The notes under the pieces were generated by a model, which was not told the DNA's origin, did not search any database, and saw only the letters and a program-made list of their open reading frames with translations. A stretch of DNA of 64,000 nt from Diacronema lutheri (taxonomy: Eukaryota; Haptophyta; Pavlovophyceae; Pavlovales; Pavlovaceae): the NCBI GenBank assembly GCA_019448385.1, contig JAGTXO010000010.1, positions 434,001 to 498,000 of the forward strand, in the 5' to 3' direction. A program made the position numbers and the translations under genes. This document shows, in pieces, positions 21,389 to 32,534 of this stretch (position 1 is its first letter; the number at the start of each line of letters is the position of its first letter).

Positions 21389-22240
21389 ATGGGCGCCTCC
21401 TGCTCACAAGCGGCGCCGCGAGCCGCGACGCCCAAATCGGGGACGCGTGCGTCGAGCCCTGGTGGCTCCCTGGCGCTGTCCGAGCTGGGGCACGCAGATC
21501 TCGCCTCGCTGCGCGTCGCGCAGCACCACCGATCCGCCTCCGAGCAGGCGTCCACGGCCGGCATCTTCACGCCGCCGGCGAGCGACGGCGCGCCGCGCCC
21601 GAGCGACGCTGCGCCGCGCGTGAAGCGATGGTCCGAGCGCGAGGGCTCGGTCATGTCGTCGGAGACTCGGCGCCGCCGCCGCGCCGCGCTCGAATCGGTC
21701 ACCTTTGACCTCGCCGGCCGCGCCAAGCGACCGTGGATGAGCGTCGGCGTCGGCGCCATCGTCATGTTTGTGCTCGTCGCAGGCCCGCTCGTCGCGCTCG
21801 GCACGCTCTCGAGGCGCCCGGAGGTGGAGGGCAACCCGGGGCCGCCGTCGCCGCAGCAGGTGCGCGACGCGCTGCGCGAGATCGTCACCGAGCGCCTCGC
21901 CGCGCGCCGCGCCGACGACACGAGCATGCGCGGCGCGCCGGCGGCGGGCGCGCTCGGCTCCGTCGGGGCGAGCGCGCAAGCGCCGCTGCCGTTGTCGCCG
22001 CCGCTACCATCGCGCACCACCGAGAAGGCGTCGCCCGTCCCCGCCACCGCCACAGCCGACGCGCCCACTACGCCAGGCGCCTCATTGCCCGAACGCGCAG
22101 AGGCCGCGGCGCACGCGCAGCTCGCGGCGCTTTCGGCGGCCGAGCCGGACACTCCGGCCACGCCGGCCGCTCTGGAAGGGCAGCAGCCGTGGCCGGGGCT
22201 GGGCGGTGCCTCGGCGGGTGTCGTCGCGGTGAGTCACTGA
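21389..22240 (+). CDS. Small single-pass protein with N-myristoylation-like start
   Basis: 283 residues. It starts MGASCSQ, which fits the Gly2/Ser6 N-myristoylation pattern with an adjacent Cys for palmitoylation. Residues ~127-150 form one membrane segment (VGVGAIVMFVLVAGPLVAL). The rest is low-complexity Ala/Pro/Ser/Thr with a short helical part (VRDALREIVTERLAARR). Close to the stop codon a perfect GTGAGT follows a complete codon at 22228, so the last few residues may instead be spliced to a further exon I could not find. Family unknown. Myristoylation plus a membrane segment is unusual and may mean that the true start differs. Confidence 0.5.
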   Translation: MGASCSQAAPRAATPKSGTRASSPGGSLALSELGHADLASLRVAQHHRSASEQASTAGIFTPPASDGAPRPSDAAPRVKRWSEREGSVMSSETRRRRRAALESVTFDLAGRAKRPWMSVGVGAIVMFVLVAGPLVALGTLSRRPEVEGNPGPPSPQQVRDALREIVTERLAARRADDTSMRGAPAAGALGSVGASAQAPLPLSPPLPSRTTEKASPVPATATADAPTTPGASLPERAEAAAHAQLAALSAAEPDTPATPAALEGQQPWPGLGGASAGVVAVSH

Positions 22241-22633
22241 GCAGCGCGATCGCGGGTTCACTGAGCCGCGCGGATTCACTGAGCCGCGCGAGCGCGGGTT
22301 CACTGAGCCGCGCGAGCGGCAGAGCGCGGGTTGGCAGCTTGCGGTTGCGACGCCCGTGCGGCAGGGAGCGGCGCGCGCTGCGGGTGCGCTCCGCGCCGTC
22401 AAGTCGCGCGGCAACGGGGCAACGCCATCGTGCGCCGCGGGCGCGAGTGACGCGCTCGGCGCCGTGCCGCCGTCCGCCGCTGCGGCGGACACTGCGCGTT
22501 CGGTGGCGCTCAGTGCGTGTGGTCGGCCACTGGTGACTGACTCAGCGGCAGGTGGCAGGCGGCAGCCCGCCGCTGCGGGCCGTGCCCCGTGCCCGGCAAG
22601 GCGACGACGGGCGGCGGCACACTCACTTGAAAG
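22241..22633. other. Intergenic stretch with short direct repeats
   Basis: Between 22238 and 22320 a unit like TTCACTGAGCCGCGCGAGCG is repeated about four times with small changes. The rest is GC-rich spacer before the CS-domain gene. If the preceding gene continues past the GTGAGT at 22229, part of this is intron. Confidence 0.5.
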
Positions 22634-23218
22634 ATGCACAGAAAATTTTCACTGAAAAACGACGGGGACGACGACGGACGGCGTCGGCCGGATTCACACC
22701 GTCCGATGAACGTCGACGCAGCCGCCTTGGCGCCAACCCACGAGGCACGCGGCGAAGACACGCCGGGCACTACCATCGCCGGTACTGCTGCGCCCGCGCC
22801 CAACGGCGCGCGCAGCGCCGTCGGCACAGCCAAGGCCGACGGCATCACGGCGCGGCCCGCGCCGCTGATTTGGCACCAGACGCGCCACAAGGTGCTGGTC
22901 AACTGCGTGCTCGACAGCCTGCGCGACGTCGATGTGGATATCGACGAAACATGCCTCGCGCTCTCAGCCACGCACCACGGCCAGCGCCTTGCCATCGACG
23001 TGCCTCTCAGGCACGAGGTCGACGTGGGCGCGTCTCATTGGTTTGCGAGCGATCGCGAGGTCGTGATCGTGCTCGCCAAGAAGGCGCCGCTCGACGCAAC
23101 GTACTGGATGTCACTCACGGAAGAACCGGCCCTCAAAAAGTGGGTGCGCCCAGACCTCATCAACTGGCTCGAGGAGGACGACGTCAAGTACGCGAGCCGC
23201 TCCTTCAAGTCTATGTGA
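22634..23218 (+). CDS. CS-domain (p23/NudC-like) protein
   Basis: 194 residues; an in-frame stop lies just before this ATG, which fixes the start unless an exon is missed. Residues 1-75 are disordered. Residues ~76-180 form a CS domain of the p23/Sba1 type: PLIWHQTRHKVLVNCVL at the first strand, then DIDETCLALSA, a YWMSLTEEP motif followed by KKWVRPDLINW, and the short acidic LEEDD. CS proteins bind Hsp90 or act as chaperones themselves. The usual long acidic p23 tail is absent, so assignment to p23, NudC or another subfamily is left open. Confidence 0.7.
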   Translation: MHRKFSLKNDGDDDGRRRPDSHRPMNVDAAALAPTHEARGEDTPGTTIAGTAAPAPNGARSAVGTAKADGITARPAPLIWHQTRHKVLVNCVLDSLRDVDVDIDETCLALSATHHGQRLAIDVPLRHEVDVGASHWFASDREVVIVLAKKAPLDATYWMSLTEEPALKKWVRPDLINWLEEDDVKYASRSFKSM

Positions 23219-23532
23219 ACGCGTGAACGGCCGTGGCTGCGAAGCCGGTTGCACGGGCCAGCCAGCGGGTCGTGAGCGCGCGCCGTTCGTATGAAGCCAG
23301 TGTGGCCATCGATCCCCCAGTCTCAGCCCGCGGCCCGGGGTCGGGCGCCTGCACGTGCCACTCTGTTTTGCCCGCCGCCCGGATGCACACTACACTGGGT
23401 GCTAGCCCCAGCGAAGGGCGGGAAAACGTGCCCCATTTGAAAGTGCCTGCGACCAACGGCAGCTTTTTTGGCGCGGTGCTGGGCTGCGGGCGCTCCGCGG
23501 GGGCGCAGCAGGCAGCCAGCGGGCCGGTCGCG
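23219..23532. other. Spacer before SAS-6
   Basis: 314 bp between the CS-domain stop and the SAS-6 start. The plus-strand frame is open for 300 bp before the SAS-6 ATG, but the translated sequence has no SAS-6 similarity until MADEVLY. It is probably promoter and 5' leader. Confidence 0.4.
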
Positions 23533-26171
23533 ATGGCCGACGAGGTGCTGTACGCGGCGGATGTGCCTGCGCGCGTCAGGCTGCCCGAGCGCGAGGATCG
23601 CCTCGCGCGCCTCTCCGTGCGCATCTCGCAGACCGGCGGCGCGTCGTCGCGCGCGCCGACCGCGCTGATGCTGCGGTTCACCGACCCCGAGGACGCTCTC
23701 CTGCTGTACACGCTCGAGATCTCGGAGGATGAGTACCACGCGATCAAGGCGGAGCATTCGCTCCTTGTCGACTTCCACGAGTTCACGCCCAAGCTCGCCG
23801 AGCTGCTCGAGCGGTGCGCGCGCGCGTCGGCGGAGCCGCACCCGGCGTTCGCGGCGACGCTCAGCGCATCGCCGTCCGCGCCCACGTTCGCCGTGCACGA
23901 GACCAACTCGTTCTCGCAGCTGCCGCATCTGGTGCTCAAGCTGCGTCCGGCGACCGATACGCAGCTCAAGAAGCACCTCGCCGAGCTCGTGCGCACTTTG
24001 CGAGCCGATGGCGCGGCCGCGCGCGAGCTCGCCGCACAAAACGGCGCGGAGCGCGCGCGCGCCGAGGCGGCGGCGAACGAGGCGCGCGACGCGCTCGTGC
24101 GCGAGCAGGCGCAGCGTGAGGCTGCCGCGCGCGACGCCGCCGCGCGCGCCGCGCAAGGCCTCGCGTCCGCGCGCGAGCGCGCGACGGATGACGCTCGCTC
24201 GGCCGCCGCGCGCGCGGCCGCGGAGCTCGCCGACGTGCGGCACGCGCTGGGCGCAGAGGCGGGCGAGGCGCGGCGCGCGCTTGGCGAGGCACGCGCGCAG
24301 GGCGAAGCGCTCACCGCCGCGAAGCACGAGCTCGAGATGCGCCTCGCCGCCACGTCCGCGCGGCTCGCGGCGGCCGATTCGGAGCTGCGCGCCGCGCGCG
24401 ACGACGCGGCCGCGTTGCGCGCAGAGACGGCGACGCTGCGCACGGCCACCCGGCGCGGCGAGTCGGAAGCGCACGCGGCTGCGCTCGAGCTCTCGGCGCT
24501 CACGCAGGCCGTCGACGACCGCGACGAGATCGTCGCCAAGACGTCCGCGCTGCTCGACGCGGCGTTGGACGCGAAGCGCACGGCAGAGGCGTCGCTTGGC
24601 GAGACGCGCGCGCGCCTGGACAAGGCGGAGGCCAAGCTCGAGCACGCGGTGAACGAGATCGGCAAGGGGAACGAGATCATCGAGCGCTTGCAGGCCGACG
24701 CGCGCGCGAGCCGCGCGAAGGCCAAGCTGCGCGCCGCGGCCGCTGCCAAGGCGGAGTCGGCCGCGGCGGAGGGTCGTCGCGCGCTCGACGCGGCCGCGCT
24801 CGACGCCGAGCGGCAGCGCGCGGCGCTCGCCGAGGCGGCGGCCGCGCGCGAGCGCGCGGAGGAGCGCGCGGCGGAGGCGGCGCGACAGCTCGATGAGGCG
24901 CACGCGCAATTGGCCTCAAACCAGCAGGTGCGCCGCCGCTGCCGTCGAGCTGTCACGCGATCTTCCGCTCGGCGCGCGCGCGCCCCGCTGCGCGCCTCGC
25001 CTCGCCTTTGCCGCGAGGCGCTTGGCCGTGGCCTGCCGCGTGGCCGCGTGACGCGCGCCCGCCGCCTGCCGCCGCGCAATGCCGCGCAGCCGGCCGCGCG
25101 CATCGCGGCGCGCCCCGTCACTCGCGCGCGCTCACGTTACGCGTCACGTTACGCGTCACGTTACGTTCGCTCTGCACCGCGCGCTCATCCGCCCAGGTCA
25201 TCCAATGGCTCAACCGCGAGGTGAACGACGCGCAGCTCGGCCGCGCTTCCAGCGCAGCCTCGTCCGCCGCGCTGTCCGCCGCCGCGTCATACCGCCCGCC
25301 CGCCGCGCTCTTCGGCGCGGGCGCGGGCGCAGGCGCGAGCAGCGGCCGCAGCGCGCCGGGCGCGTACGGCGGCGGCGTTGGCGTGCCCGCGCCCAAATGG
25401 AGCGCTGCCGGCGCAGCCACGCCGCCGCCGCAGCCGCAGCCGCCCGGCGGCGCGCCCGGCGCGCTGCCGTTTGCCAAGTACGTGTCGGCCCCGGCGTATG
25501 GCGGCGGGTTGAATGGCACGGGCGCGCTGCCATTCGCCAAATACGCGTCCGCGACGGCGAACGGCTGGCACGGCGCGCGCGCGGGCGCCGGCGAGTACGG
25601 CTGCGGCCAGTCGGCGGGCGGCGGGTTCGCGCGCGCGGGCGCCGGCGTGTCCCCGGGCGGATACGGCGCGTACGGCAGGAGCGTGGGCGGCTACGAGGGC
25701 CTTTCGCTCGGCGGCTCGAGTATCGGCGGGTGCAGCGCGCGCGACACGACCTCCTCCTTCCTTGCGACGCCGCCGCATGCGCCGGCCGTCGGCGCGCCGG
25801 CTGGCAGCGCGGGCAGCGCCCCTTCCACCTCCGGTGGCACCGAGCCGAGGCCGACGCGGCGGCCAGCAGGCGCTGGCGCGATGGCGTCGCCTCCGCCGGC
25901 AGCCTCCGTCGGCCACGCGACGACCGCGAGCGCCGCGCCCGGCGCTGGCGTGGCGGCTGCCGCGGTGCCGCGCCGATACGCCGCAAACGATGGCGACGAC
26001 GATGGCGACGGCGATGGCGGCGCGGATTTTCTCTTCTCCACGCCGGCTGCGGCAGGCGGCGCCAAGGCGGCGAGCGCCGGGCCGAACTGGGTCGCCGCGG
26101 CGCTCGGCTCGGCCGGGCTTCCGAGCGCGTGCCTGGGCGTGGAGTACGCGACGGCGCAGGGCGTGGCTTAG
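23533..26171 (+). CDS. SAS6: SAS-6 centriole cartwheel protein
   Basis: Two exons, 23533-24927 and 25197-26171, give 789 residues. The 269-nt intron starts GTGCGC after CAG, ends CCCAG and is phase 0. Residues 1-165 match the SAS-6 head domain: LTD-like FTDPEDALLLYTLEISE, LLVDFHEFTPKLAELLE, then VHETNSFSQLPHLVLKLRP. Residues 165-465 are one long Ala/Glu/Arg coiled coil. The second exon starts VIQWLNREVND, the conserved short motif after the SAS-6 coiled coil, followed by a ~300-residue Gly/Ala/Pro-rich tail with two ALPFAKY repeats. SAS-6 dimers build the nine-fold cartwheel that templates basal bodies (Bld12 in Chlamydomonas). Its presence implies a flagellated stage. Confidence 0.9.
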
Positions 26172-26457
26172 GCGTCGAGGGGAGGCGAGGGGAGGGCGCG
26201 ATCGCGCGCCTCCGAGCCGCTCGCGCGCGCGGCCGTGCGCGACGCCGAGCGGCGTGGCTCGTGCATGCACGCCGAGCGGCGAGCGCAACCAGCATCGGCG
26301 GCGGCGGCATGCGCGCACTTGTGGTCATTTCGCGAGTCGTCGCGGCCGACGACTCGCTCGTCGGTGGACGCGGACGACGCGCGGGCATTTAAAGGGGAGC
26401 GCGCGCGCAATTTTCAAGGTCAGACTCGGCGGTGACTCCAGGGGCGAATGCTCATTC

Positions 26458-29400
26458 CTACGGCAGCTCCTGCACGTCGCATGAACTCAGCGGCGCAAGC
26501 GGCAGCGATGCGGCAGCGCCGTAGTAAGCTGCGGGCTCAGTGTCAACCGAGTCGCCTCGCGGCCGCAGCCCCTGCCAGCCGGTGTCCGACTCGCGCGAGC
26601 TGCTGCGCGAGCACGTCACCGCGAAGCGCAGCTCCGCCGCGCCCGCCGCAGCGCCCGGCCACGCGGCGCTCGACGCGCGGCCGGGAGTGAACTGCGCGCC
26701 GCCGGAGTCGGACGGCAAGGCGTCCGTCGGTGTGTGCCACGCGCCTGAGTCGGAGCGCGCGCGCGAATCCGCGTCAGAGCCGCCGGTTGAGAGGACCTGG
26801 TCGGGCACTCGGCGCAACCGGCCTGAGAGCACGAGGCCCCGCAGGCCGTCGCCCGCGCTCGCGGCCGCGCCCGCGCCGCCAAAGAAGGCGCACGCGTTGC
26901 TGTGCGCACCGCCGGCGCTGTGCTCGGCGCGCTCGGCGCTCGCGGCCTCCGCGGTGGAGGCGCGCGGCAGCGACGGCGGCGGCGGCTGCGCGGCGCGCGG
27001 CGCGGCGGTCACGGACTCGACGACCGAGCGGCTACGGGCGAGCGTTGACGCGATCTGGTCAGCGAGCTTGGCGCGGCGCGCGGCGAGCGCGCTGAGCGCG
27101 CGCGATGCGGAGCGTGGCTGCACAATGGCGGCACGAGCACCGCTGTCGCTGCCGAGCCCGCCGTCGTCCGCGCGGAGCGGTGACGGCAGTGACGGTGACG
27201 GCAGTGACGGTAACGGCTGTGGCGCTGGCGCCAGTTTCACCGCCTCCGTCGGCTGCGAGACCGCCGGCGCAGCCTCGTGGCCGCTCCGTCGCTCGCCATG
27301 GCCGCCATGGCCGCCCTGGCCGCCCTGGCCGCCATGGCCGCCATGGCCGCCATGGCCGCCATCCGAGGCGGCGTATTCCCGCTCGCCGAGCGCCGGCGGG
27401 AAAGGCAGGGGCAGAAGCGGCGCCGTACCGTCCGCACCCGTTCGCGCGCATTCGCTGCCCCCTTCTGGCCCGCCGGCCATTGCAAGCGAGGGGTCCAAAG
27501 CAGCTGCGTCCGGCCAAGGACCCGGACCGCTGGACTCGTCGCCGACGCCGCCACCCGGACCGCCGGACTCGTCGCCGACGCCGCCGACGCTGCGCGCGGC
27601 AGGCCCACTGCCGTCCGCGCCCTCGTCGCTGCCCGCTCGCCTCCCGAGCGCCCACTGCGCCGCGTGCGCCGCCGGCCCCACGGCGGCCGCTGCCGCGCCG
27701 GCCACCGCCAGGGCGGCGCGCCGCCGCAAATTGGCGGCGTGCAGCGGCCGCGCTCGCGTCGCCGCCTCTTCGGAGCTGTGCGCGCCGCGCCCGTCACCCG
27801 CCGCCGTGCCGTCCGGGGCAACGGCCGGCGCGAGCGCGGCGAGGGGCGCGTCAGCGGCGGAGCCCGCGGCGTTGAGCTCGGCGGGCGCGAGGCCGTGCTC
27901 TGCCGCGTAGCGCGAAAATGCGCCGGGCTCGGGTGCGAACGCGCGTGCGAATTGGAGCGCGCGCGCGCGGCTTCCCGCCCCCTCGTGCGGCTGCGGCTGC
28001 GGCTGCGGCTGCGGCTGCGGCTGCGGCTGCGGCTGCGGCTGCGGCTGCGGCTGCGGCTGCGGCTGCGGCTGCGGCTGCGGCTGCGGCTGCGGCTGCGCCC
28101 GCTCGAAAGCCGCCGCATCGCCCGCACGCCCCACGTCGGCGCGCGCGCGCGGCAAAGGCGCCAAGTGGTCCGCGAGCTCATGCGTCGATAGCTCGCCACG
28201 CAGCCATGCGCGCGCGCACGCCGCGCTCATTTCAAAGATGAGCGGACCGTGCGGCGCGCACAGCTCCTCCGCACCGCCTGCGCTGCGCGCGTCGCCGTCG
28301 CCACAGCCGCCGGTGACGCTCGCACCGTCGCCGCCGCATCCGCCCTCGACGCCGCGCGTGAAATCGCCGTGTAGCACAAAGGCAACAGCCTCGTCGTGCA
28401 CGCCGCCGGCACCGCCCTCCACGCGCACGGTGACGATGAGCGGCTGTGGGTCGGGCCGCGCGGCGAGCAGCGCTCGTTCTGCGCGCCAGCGCGCGCCGTT
28501 GGCCCCGCTAGCGTAACCGCCGGCCCCGCGAGCGTAACCGCCGGCCCCGCGAGCGTAACCGCCGGCCCCGCGAGCGTAACCGCCGGCCCCGCGAGCGTAA
28601 CCGCCGGCCCCGCGAGCGTAACCGCCGGCCCCGCGAGCGTAACCGCCGGCCCCGCGAGCGTACCCGCCGGCCCCGCGAGCGTAACCGCCGGCCCCGCGAG
28701 CGTAACCGCCGGCCCCGCGAGCGTCACCGCCGGCCCGGCGAGCGTCACCGCCGGCCCCGCGAGCGTCACCGCCGGCCCCGCCAGCGTCACCTCCGGCCCC
28801 GCCAGCGTCACCGCCGGCCCCGCCAGCGTCACCGCCGGCCCCGCCAGCGTCACCGCCGGCCCCGCCAGCGTCACCGCCGGCCCCGCCAGCGTCACCGCCG
28901 GCCCCGCCAGCGTAACCGCCGTCGTCGTGCTTTTCGTGCTCGGCGGCTGATGCGCCGCTGCCCGCACCGTGCGCCACCGGATCCGCGCCCGCCAACGATG
29001 GAGGCACCGAGTCCGGTGGAGGCACCGAGTCCGTTGGAGGCAACGAGTCCGGTGGAGGCATCGAGTCCGGTGTAGGCACCGAACCCGCGTTGGCCGTCCG
29101 CTGCCGCCACGGCAGCGCGGCGCCGAGGCGCGCGGCGGACGCGCGTGCGCCGCGCGCGGCACTCTCGCGCGGCGGCGGCGGCGGCTCGCCGTGGCGCCAG
29201 TGCACGCGCAGCAGCGCGTCGCCGCAGAATGGCGGTCGCGCCGCCTCCCACGCAGCGGCATCGGCGCACGCGGTCGCACACCCGTCCGGCGCCGCGCCGG
29301 ACTCTCCACCGGACTCGCCGCCGCCACAACCGTTGGCGCCCGCGATGTGCGCGACATCGGCGCACGCGCTCGCACACCCGTACGGCGCCGCGCCCGTGGC

Positions 29401-29564
29401 GGCGGGCGCAGGAGCCGCTCCTACCGGGCGCTGGCGCGCGCGCGCGAAAGCGACGGGCAAGAACGCCAAGGCGCCAAGTAGCTCAAGCGCGGCGTCGTCG
29501 TCAGGCGCGCCGGGCTCGCCGGCGTCCGCCGCGGCGGCCGAGGCAGCGGCCACAGCCGCAGCGC

Positions 29565-29617
<53 letters not shown>

Positions 29618-30906
29618 TGAAGGCGGGGCGCGCCCCCGCGCGCGCCGACGGTCGCGGCCGCCATTCTGAAAAGGCCGCCGCCATCCGCTGGCCGGACCGC
29701 GCCGACGCGCAGCCGGACAGCCGCAGCGCCCGAGCACCCGTCGACGCACAGCGCAAGCGCCACGCGCCCCGGCCCGAATGCGCGCGCGAGCCCGTCCGCG
29801 TGCGCGTCCGCCCGGGCGGCGGCGACCGAGCGGCCAACGCGCGCGACCTCGTCGCGCAGCCACGCATGCTCGCACAGCTGCCGCACATGCGGGCGCTGGT
29901 CGGCGCGCGGCGCGAGCATCGACGCGACGAGCTCTCGCGCGCCCGCCGAGACTGCCGCCCAGCCTGGCGCGGACCAGTCCGGGCCGATCCGGGCACATCG
30001 ATGGAGGAGTTCGTCAATTGGCAGCGCCTGGCCGAATGGTAACTCCGCGACGAGCGCCGCGTGCAGCACGACGCCCGCAGCCCACACGTCGCACCGGCGG
30101 CCGTACGGCGCCGCGACGAGTCCGGCCGGCTTAGTCCGGCTGCCCGGCTGCGTGCCCGCGTCGCCCAGGTTTGCGTCCTCCTCCCAGTACCACGCCATGA
30201 CCTCGGGCGCTGCGTAGACGGCCGTGCCCGCGAGTCCGCGCAGCCCGTCGTCGCCGTCTGACGGCGGCTCGGCAGCGGCGAAGAAGTCGGCGAGACCAAA
30301 GTCGATCAGCTTGACGACCGGCCGCTCGCCACACCCGTCCGTCCGCACGAAGCAGACGTTCTCCGGCTTGACGTCTCGGTGGCAGACGCCATGGGCGTGG
30401 CAATGCCAAAGTGCGGACGCGAGTTGTGCGAGGATGCAGCGCGCGCACGCCTCCGTGTACGCGCCATCGCGCTCGATCGACCCAAGCAAATCGCCGCCGC
30501 ACACGAGCTCGAGAACGAGCGCCACGTGCTCGCCGCTCACGAGCACGCCGCGCAGCTGTGCAATGTGCGGGTGCGGCGGCAGCGCGCGCATTGCGCGCAG
30601 CTCGCAGCCGACGGAGGCGAGCTCCTCGCGGTCGGCAGCGAGCGTGGCGGTGGAGAGGGTCTTAAGCGCGACGCGCTGCCCGCTCGTCCGCTCGACCGCC
30701 TCGAACACCGTCGACGTCCGCCCGCGGCCCAGCTCGGCGCCCAACTCGTACAGAGTGCGCACGTCGCTCACGCGCGTGACGCTCGCGCCGGAGGCGGCGG
30801 CGAGCTCGGCGTGCACGGCGGCGGCGGCGCGCTCGTCGGTACGCGCTGCGCCGCGCCGCACGCGGCTCGCCACATGCTGCGCGCCCAGGCGTACGCGCTC
30901 GAGCAT
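26458..30906 (-). CDS. Ser/Thr protein kinase with long repetitive tail
   Basis: 1,482 residues from the ATG that gives MLERVRLG; it is read as one exon. Kinase domain at ~50-370: glycine loop GRGRTSTVF, VALKTL lysine, LELVCGGDLL, catalytic HRDVKPEN, DFGLADFF, and AAPEVMAWYW. The pattern is closest to CAMK-group kinases (CDPK/DCLK style), but no EF-hands are present. The remaining 1,100 residues are low complexity: a poly-Pro run, about 20 tandem heptapeptides (GAGGYAR/GAGGDAG), a (Gln-Pro)n run of about 17 dipeptides, and GGHGGHGG repeats, all encoded by minisatellites. Two short non-repetitive islands (around LIVTVRVEGG and PLIFEMSAACARAWL) may be folded. Introns within the tail cannot be excluded. 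Tail to tail with SAS-6, 286 bp apart. Confidence 0.75.
27986..28097. repeat. Hexanucleotide array (GGCTGC)n
   Basis: About 18 perfect copies. On the minus strand they encode alternating Gln-Pro inside the kinase tail. Confidence 0.95.
28501..28920. repeat. 21-bp minisatellite, about 20 copies
   Basis: Units of GCGTAACCGCCGGCCCCGCGA and close variants (GCGTCACCGCCGGCCCCGCCA) run for 420 bp. A gradient from the TAACC to the TCACC variant is visible along the array. The length is a multiple of three, so the kinase frame stays open with heptapeptide repeats. Confidence 0.95.
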
Positions 30907-31010
30907 ATCGGCGGCGGACGGTGCCCAACCGGGGGCGGCTACTGTCGAAAGGGACGGGACGTCAGAAGGCCTCCGATTTTTGTTCTCCGAGTCCGCCCAG
31001 CCGCGCGGTC

Positions 31011-32428
31011 TCAGGCGAGCGCGCGCGCACCGCCGCGCAAGTCCTCCGCGCGGAACCACGCTTTGTCGCGCTGATCGCGCTCGTGCGTCAGGTGCTCGCG
31101 CAGCCGCGCGTCGTGCTTGGACCATTGCCGCATCTTGACCGCGTCCTGCCCGCCCACCCCGACCCACTGCGAATAGAGGGACATGCGCGCCTGTAGCGCC
31201 GCGATCTGCTCGTGCGCGTCGCGCAGCTTGATCTGAGCCGAGCCCCGGCCCAGCTCCTCCTCGCCGTACTTCTCGGCCATCCTGCGCGCCATGGGCGACG
31301 GAATCGCTGTCGGAATCCGCCGGAATCCGAAAGAGCGCAGCGCGCGCTGCGCGGTGGGGGCTCGACAAGGCCTGGAGGCGCGGCAGGCGACGCGCGGCGC
31401 GCGCACCAATCGAGCTTCTGCTGCAGGCGCTCCACCTCGAGCTGCGCGGCGGCGAGCGCCTGGCGCGTGCCCACGTGCGCCTCGCGCTCGCGCGTCAGGT
31501 CGTGCGCGGTGTTCTCGTGACCAGTCGCGTTGCCGCGCGCGTCGTCGCGCGCGCGGCGGAGCTGCTGGTCGAGGGATTCGGTGAGCGCGGCCTGCGCGCG
31601 GAACGTTGCCTTCATCGACTCGTGCTGCGCACTCAGCTCGTCAAGCTTGCTCCTCGCGTTGGAGTGCGACTGCGCGACGCGCGGCGCGGCGCGGCGGGGC
31701 GCGGCGGGTGCGGGTGCGGCGTGAGCGGCGCGCGCGCGGCCGTGGCGCGGCTCGACGAGGCGGCGAGCAGCGCGCACGTCCTGCGTCTTGCTCAGCAGCA
31801 GATGCGCTTGTCGCAGCTGGTGCGCGCTGCTCGCCGCCTCGTCGCGCAGCGCGCGCCCTCGCGCGGTCGCGGCGCGCAGCTCCGCTTCCATCGTGCCCAG
31901 CTCGCGCTCGAGCGCCTGTGCGCGCACACCGTCGGCGGCGCGGGCGAGCGCGGCGGCGCGCAGCTCGTCGCGCAGCGAATCGTTCAGCGCGAGCGAGTCC
32001 TCGAGCTGCGTGCGCAGCCGCGTCGCCGACTGCGCGAGCTCGAGGTGCCGATCGTGGCTCGCGGCGTTGCGCGCGGCCGCCTCCTCGACGGCACGCCGCT
32101 CGGCAAGGAGGCGCTCGTTCTCCTTGTGGAGGACGGCGCGGTGGACGGTGAGCTCGTGCACTTGCCCCTTGTAGTATTCGAGCTCCGACGCCTCGTCGCG
32201 CGTCTCCGCGCTCAGCTTTGCGACCTGGCCGCGCAAGTACGCGTTCTGCGTCTGCAGGTCGCGGAAGCAGGGCGTGCGGTAATTGTACTTGTGCGGCAGT
32301 GGCGCGACCTTGCTGACAAGGTCTGCGTCCTCGTGCGCGTGCGCCGAGTCGTGCTCGACCGGCGCGCGTTGGGAGAGCAGCTCGCCCGACCGGCGCACGC
32401 CGCGCGGCACCTCCTGCCGTACAACCAT
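31011..32428 (-). CDS. Coiled-coil protein, unknown family
   Basis: Three exons, 31778-32428, 31407-31669 and 31011-31281, give 394 residues. Introns of 108 nt and 125 nt both start GTGCGC and end GCGCAG, in phases 0 and 2. The start is the first ATG in frame (MVVRQEVPRG). After ~55 residues a motif VAPLPHKYNYRTPCFRDLQ leads into a continuous coiled coil to about residue 305, then KLDWMAEKYGEEELG and a helical end with MSLYSQWVGVGGQDAVKM. The junctions restore heptad continuity, which supports them. It could be a cytoskeletal or ciliary coiled-coil protein; that is a guess. Its stop lies 104 bp upstream of the kinase start on the same strand. Confidence 0.65.
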
Positions 32429-32534
32429 TTGAAATCCTTGTGATGTCCTTGCTTTAATAAACTGACGGGTTACGACCCGTCCTTTCAACTGGGCGTCATC
32501 CGAGCGACAAGACCACACTCGAGGGCGCGCCGCA
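32429..32534. promoter_or_regulatory. Shared divergent promoter gap
   Basis: 106 bp between two start codons facing apart. It contains the only A/T-rich patch here (GCTTTAATAAAC) and a palindrome ACGGGTTACGACCCGT at about 32464-32480 that could bind a dimeric regulator. Confidence 0.45.

Noticed and set aside
22229-23218. Anchored protein and CS-domain protein as one spliced gene
   Set aside because: An in-frame stop lies just before the CS-domain ATG and no acceptor gives a matching phase.
28396-28950. Plus-strand repeat protein (TAGPASV units) opposite the kinase tail
   Set aside because: Any 21-bp array without stops is open on both strands; the kinase frame has a real domain upstream.
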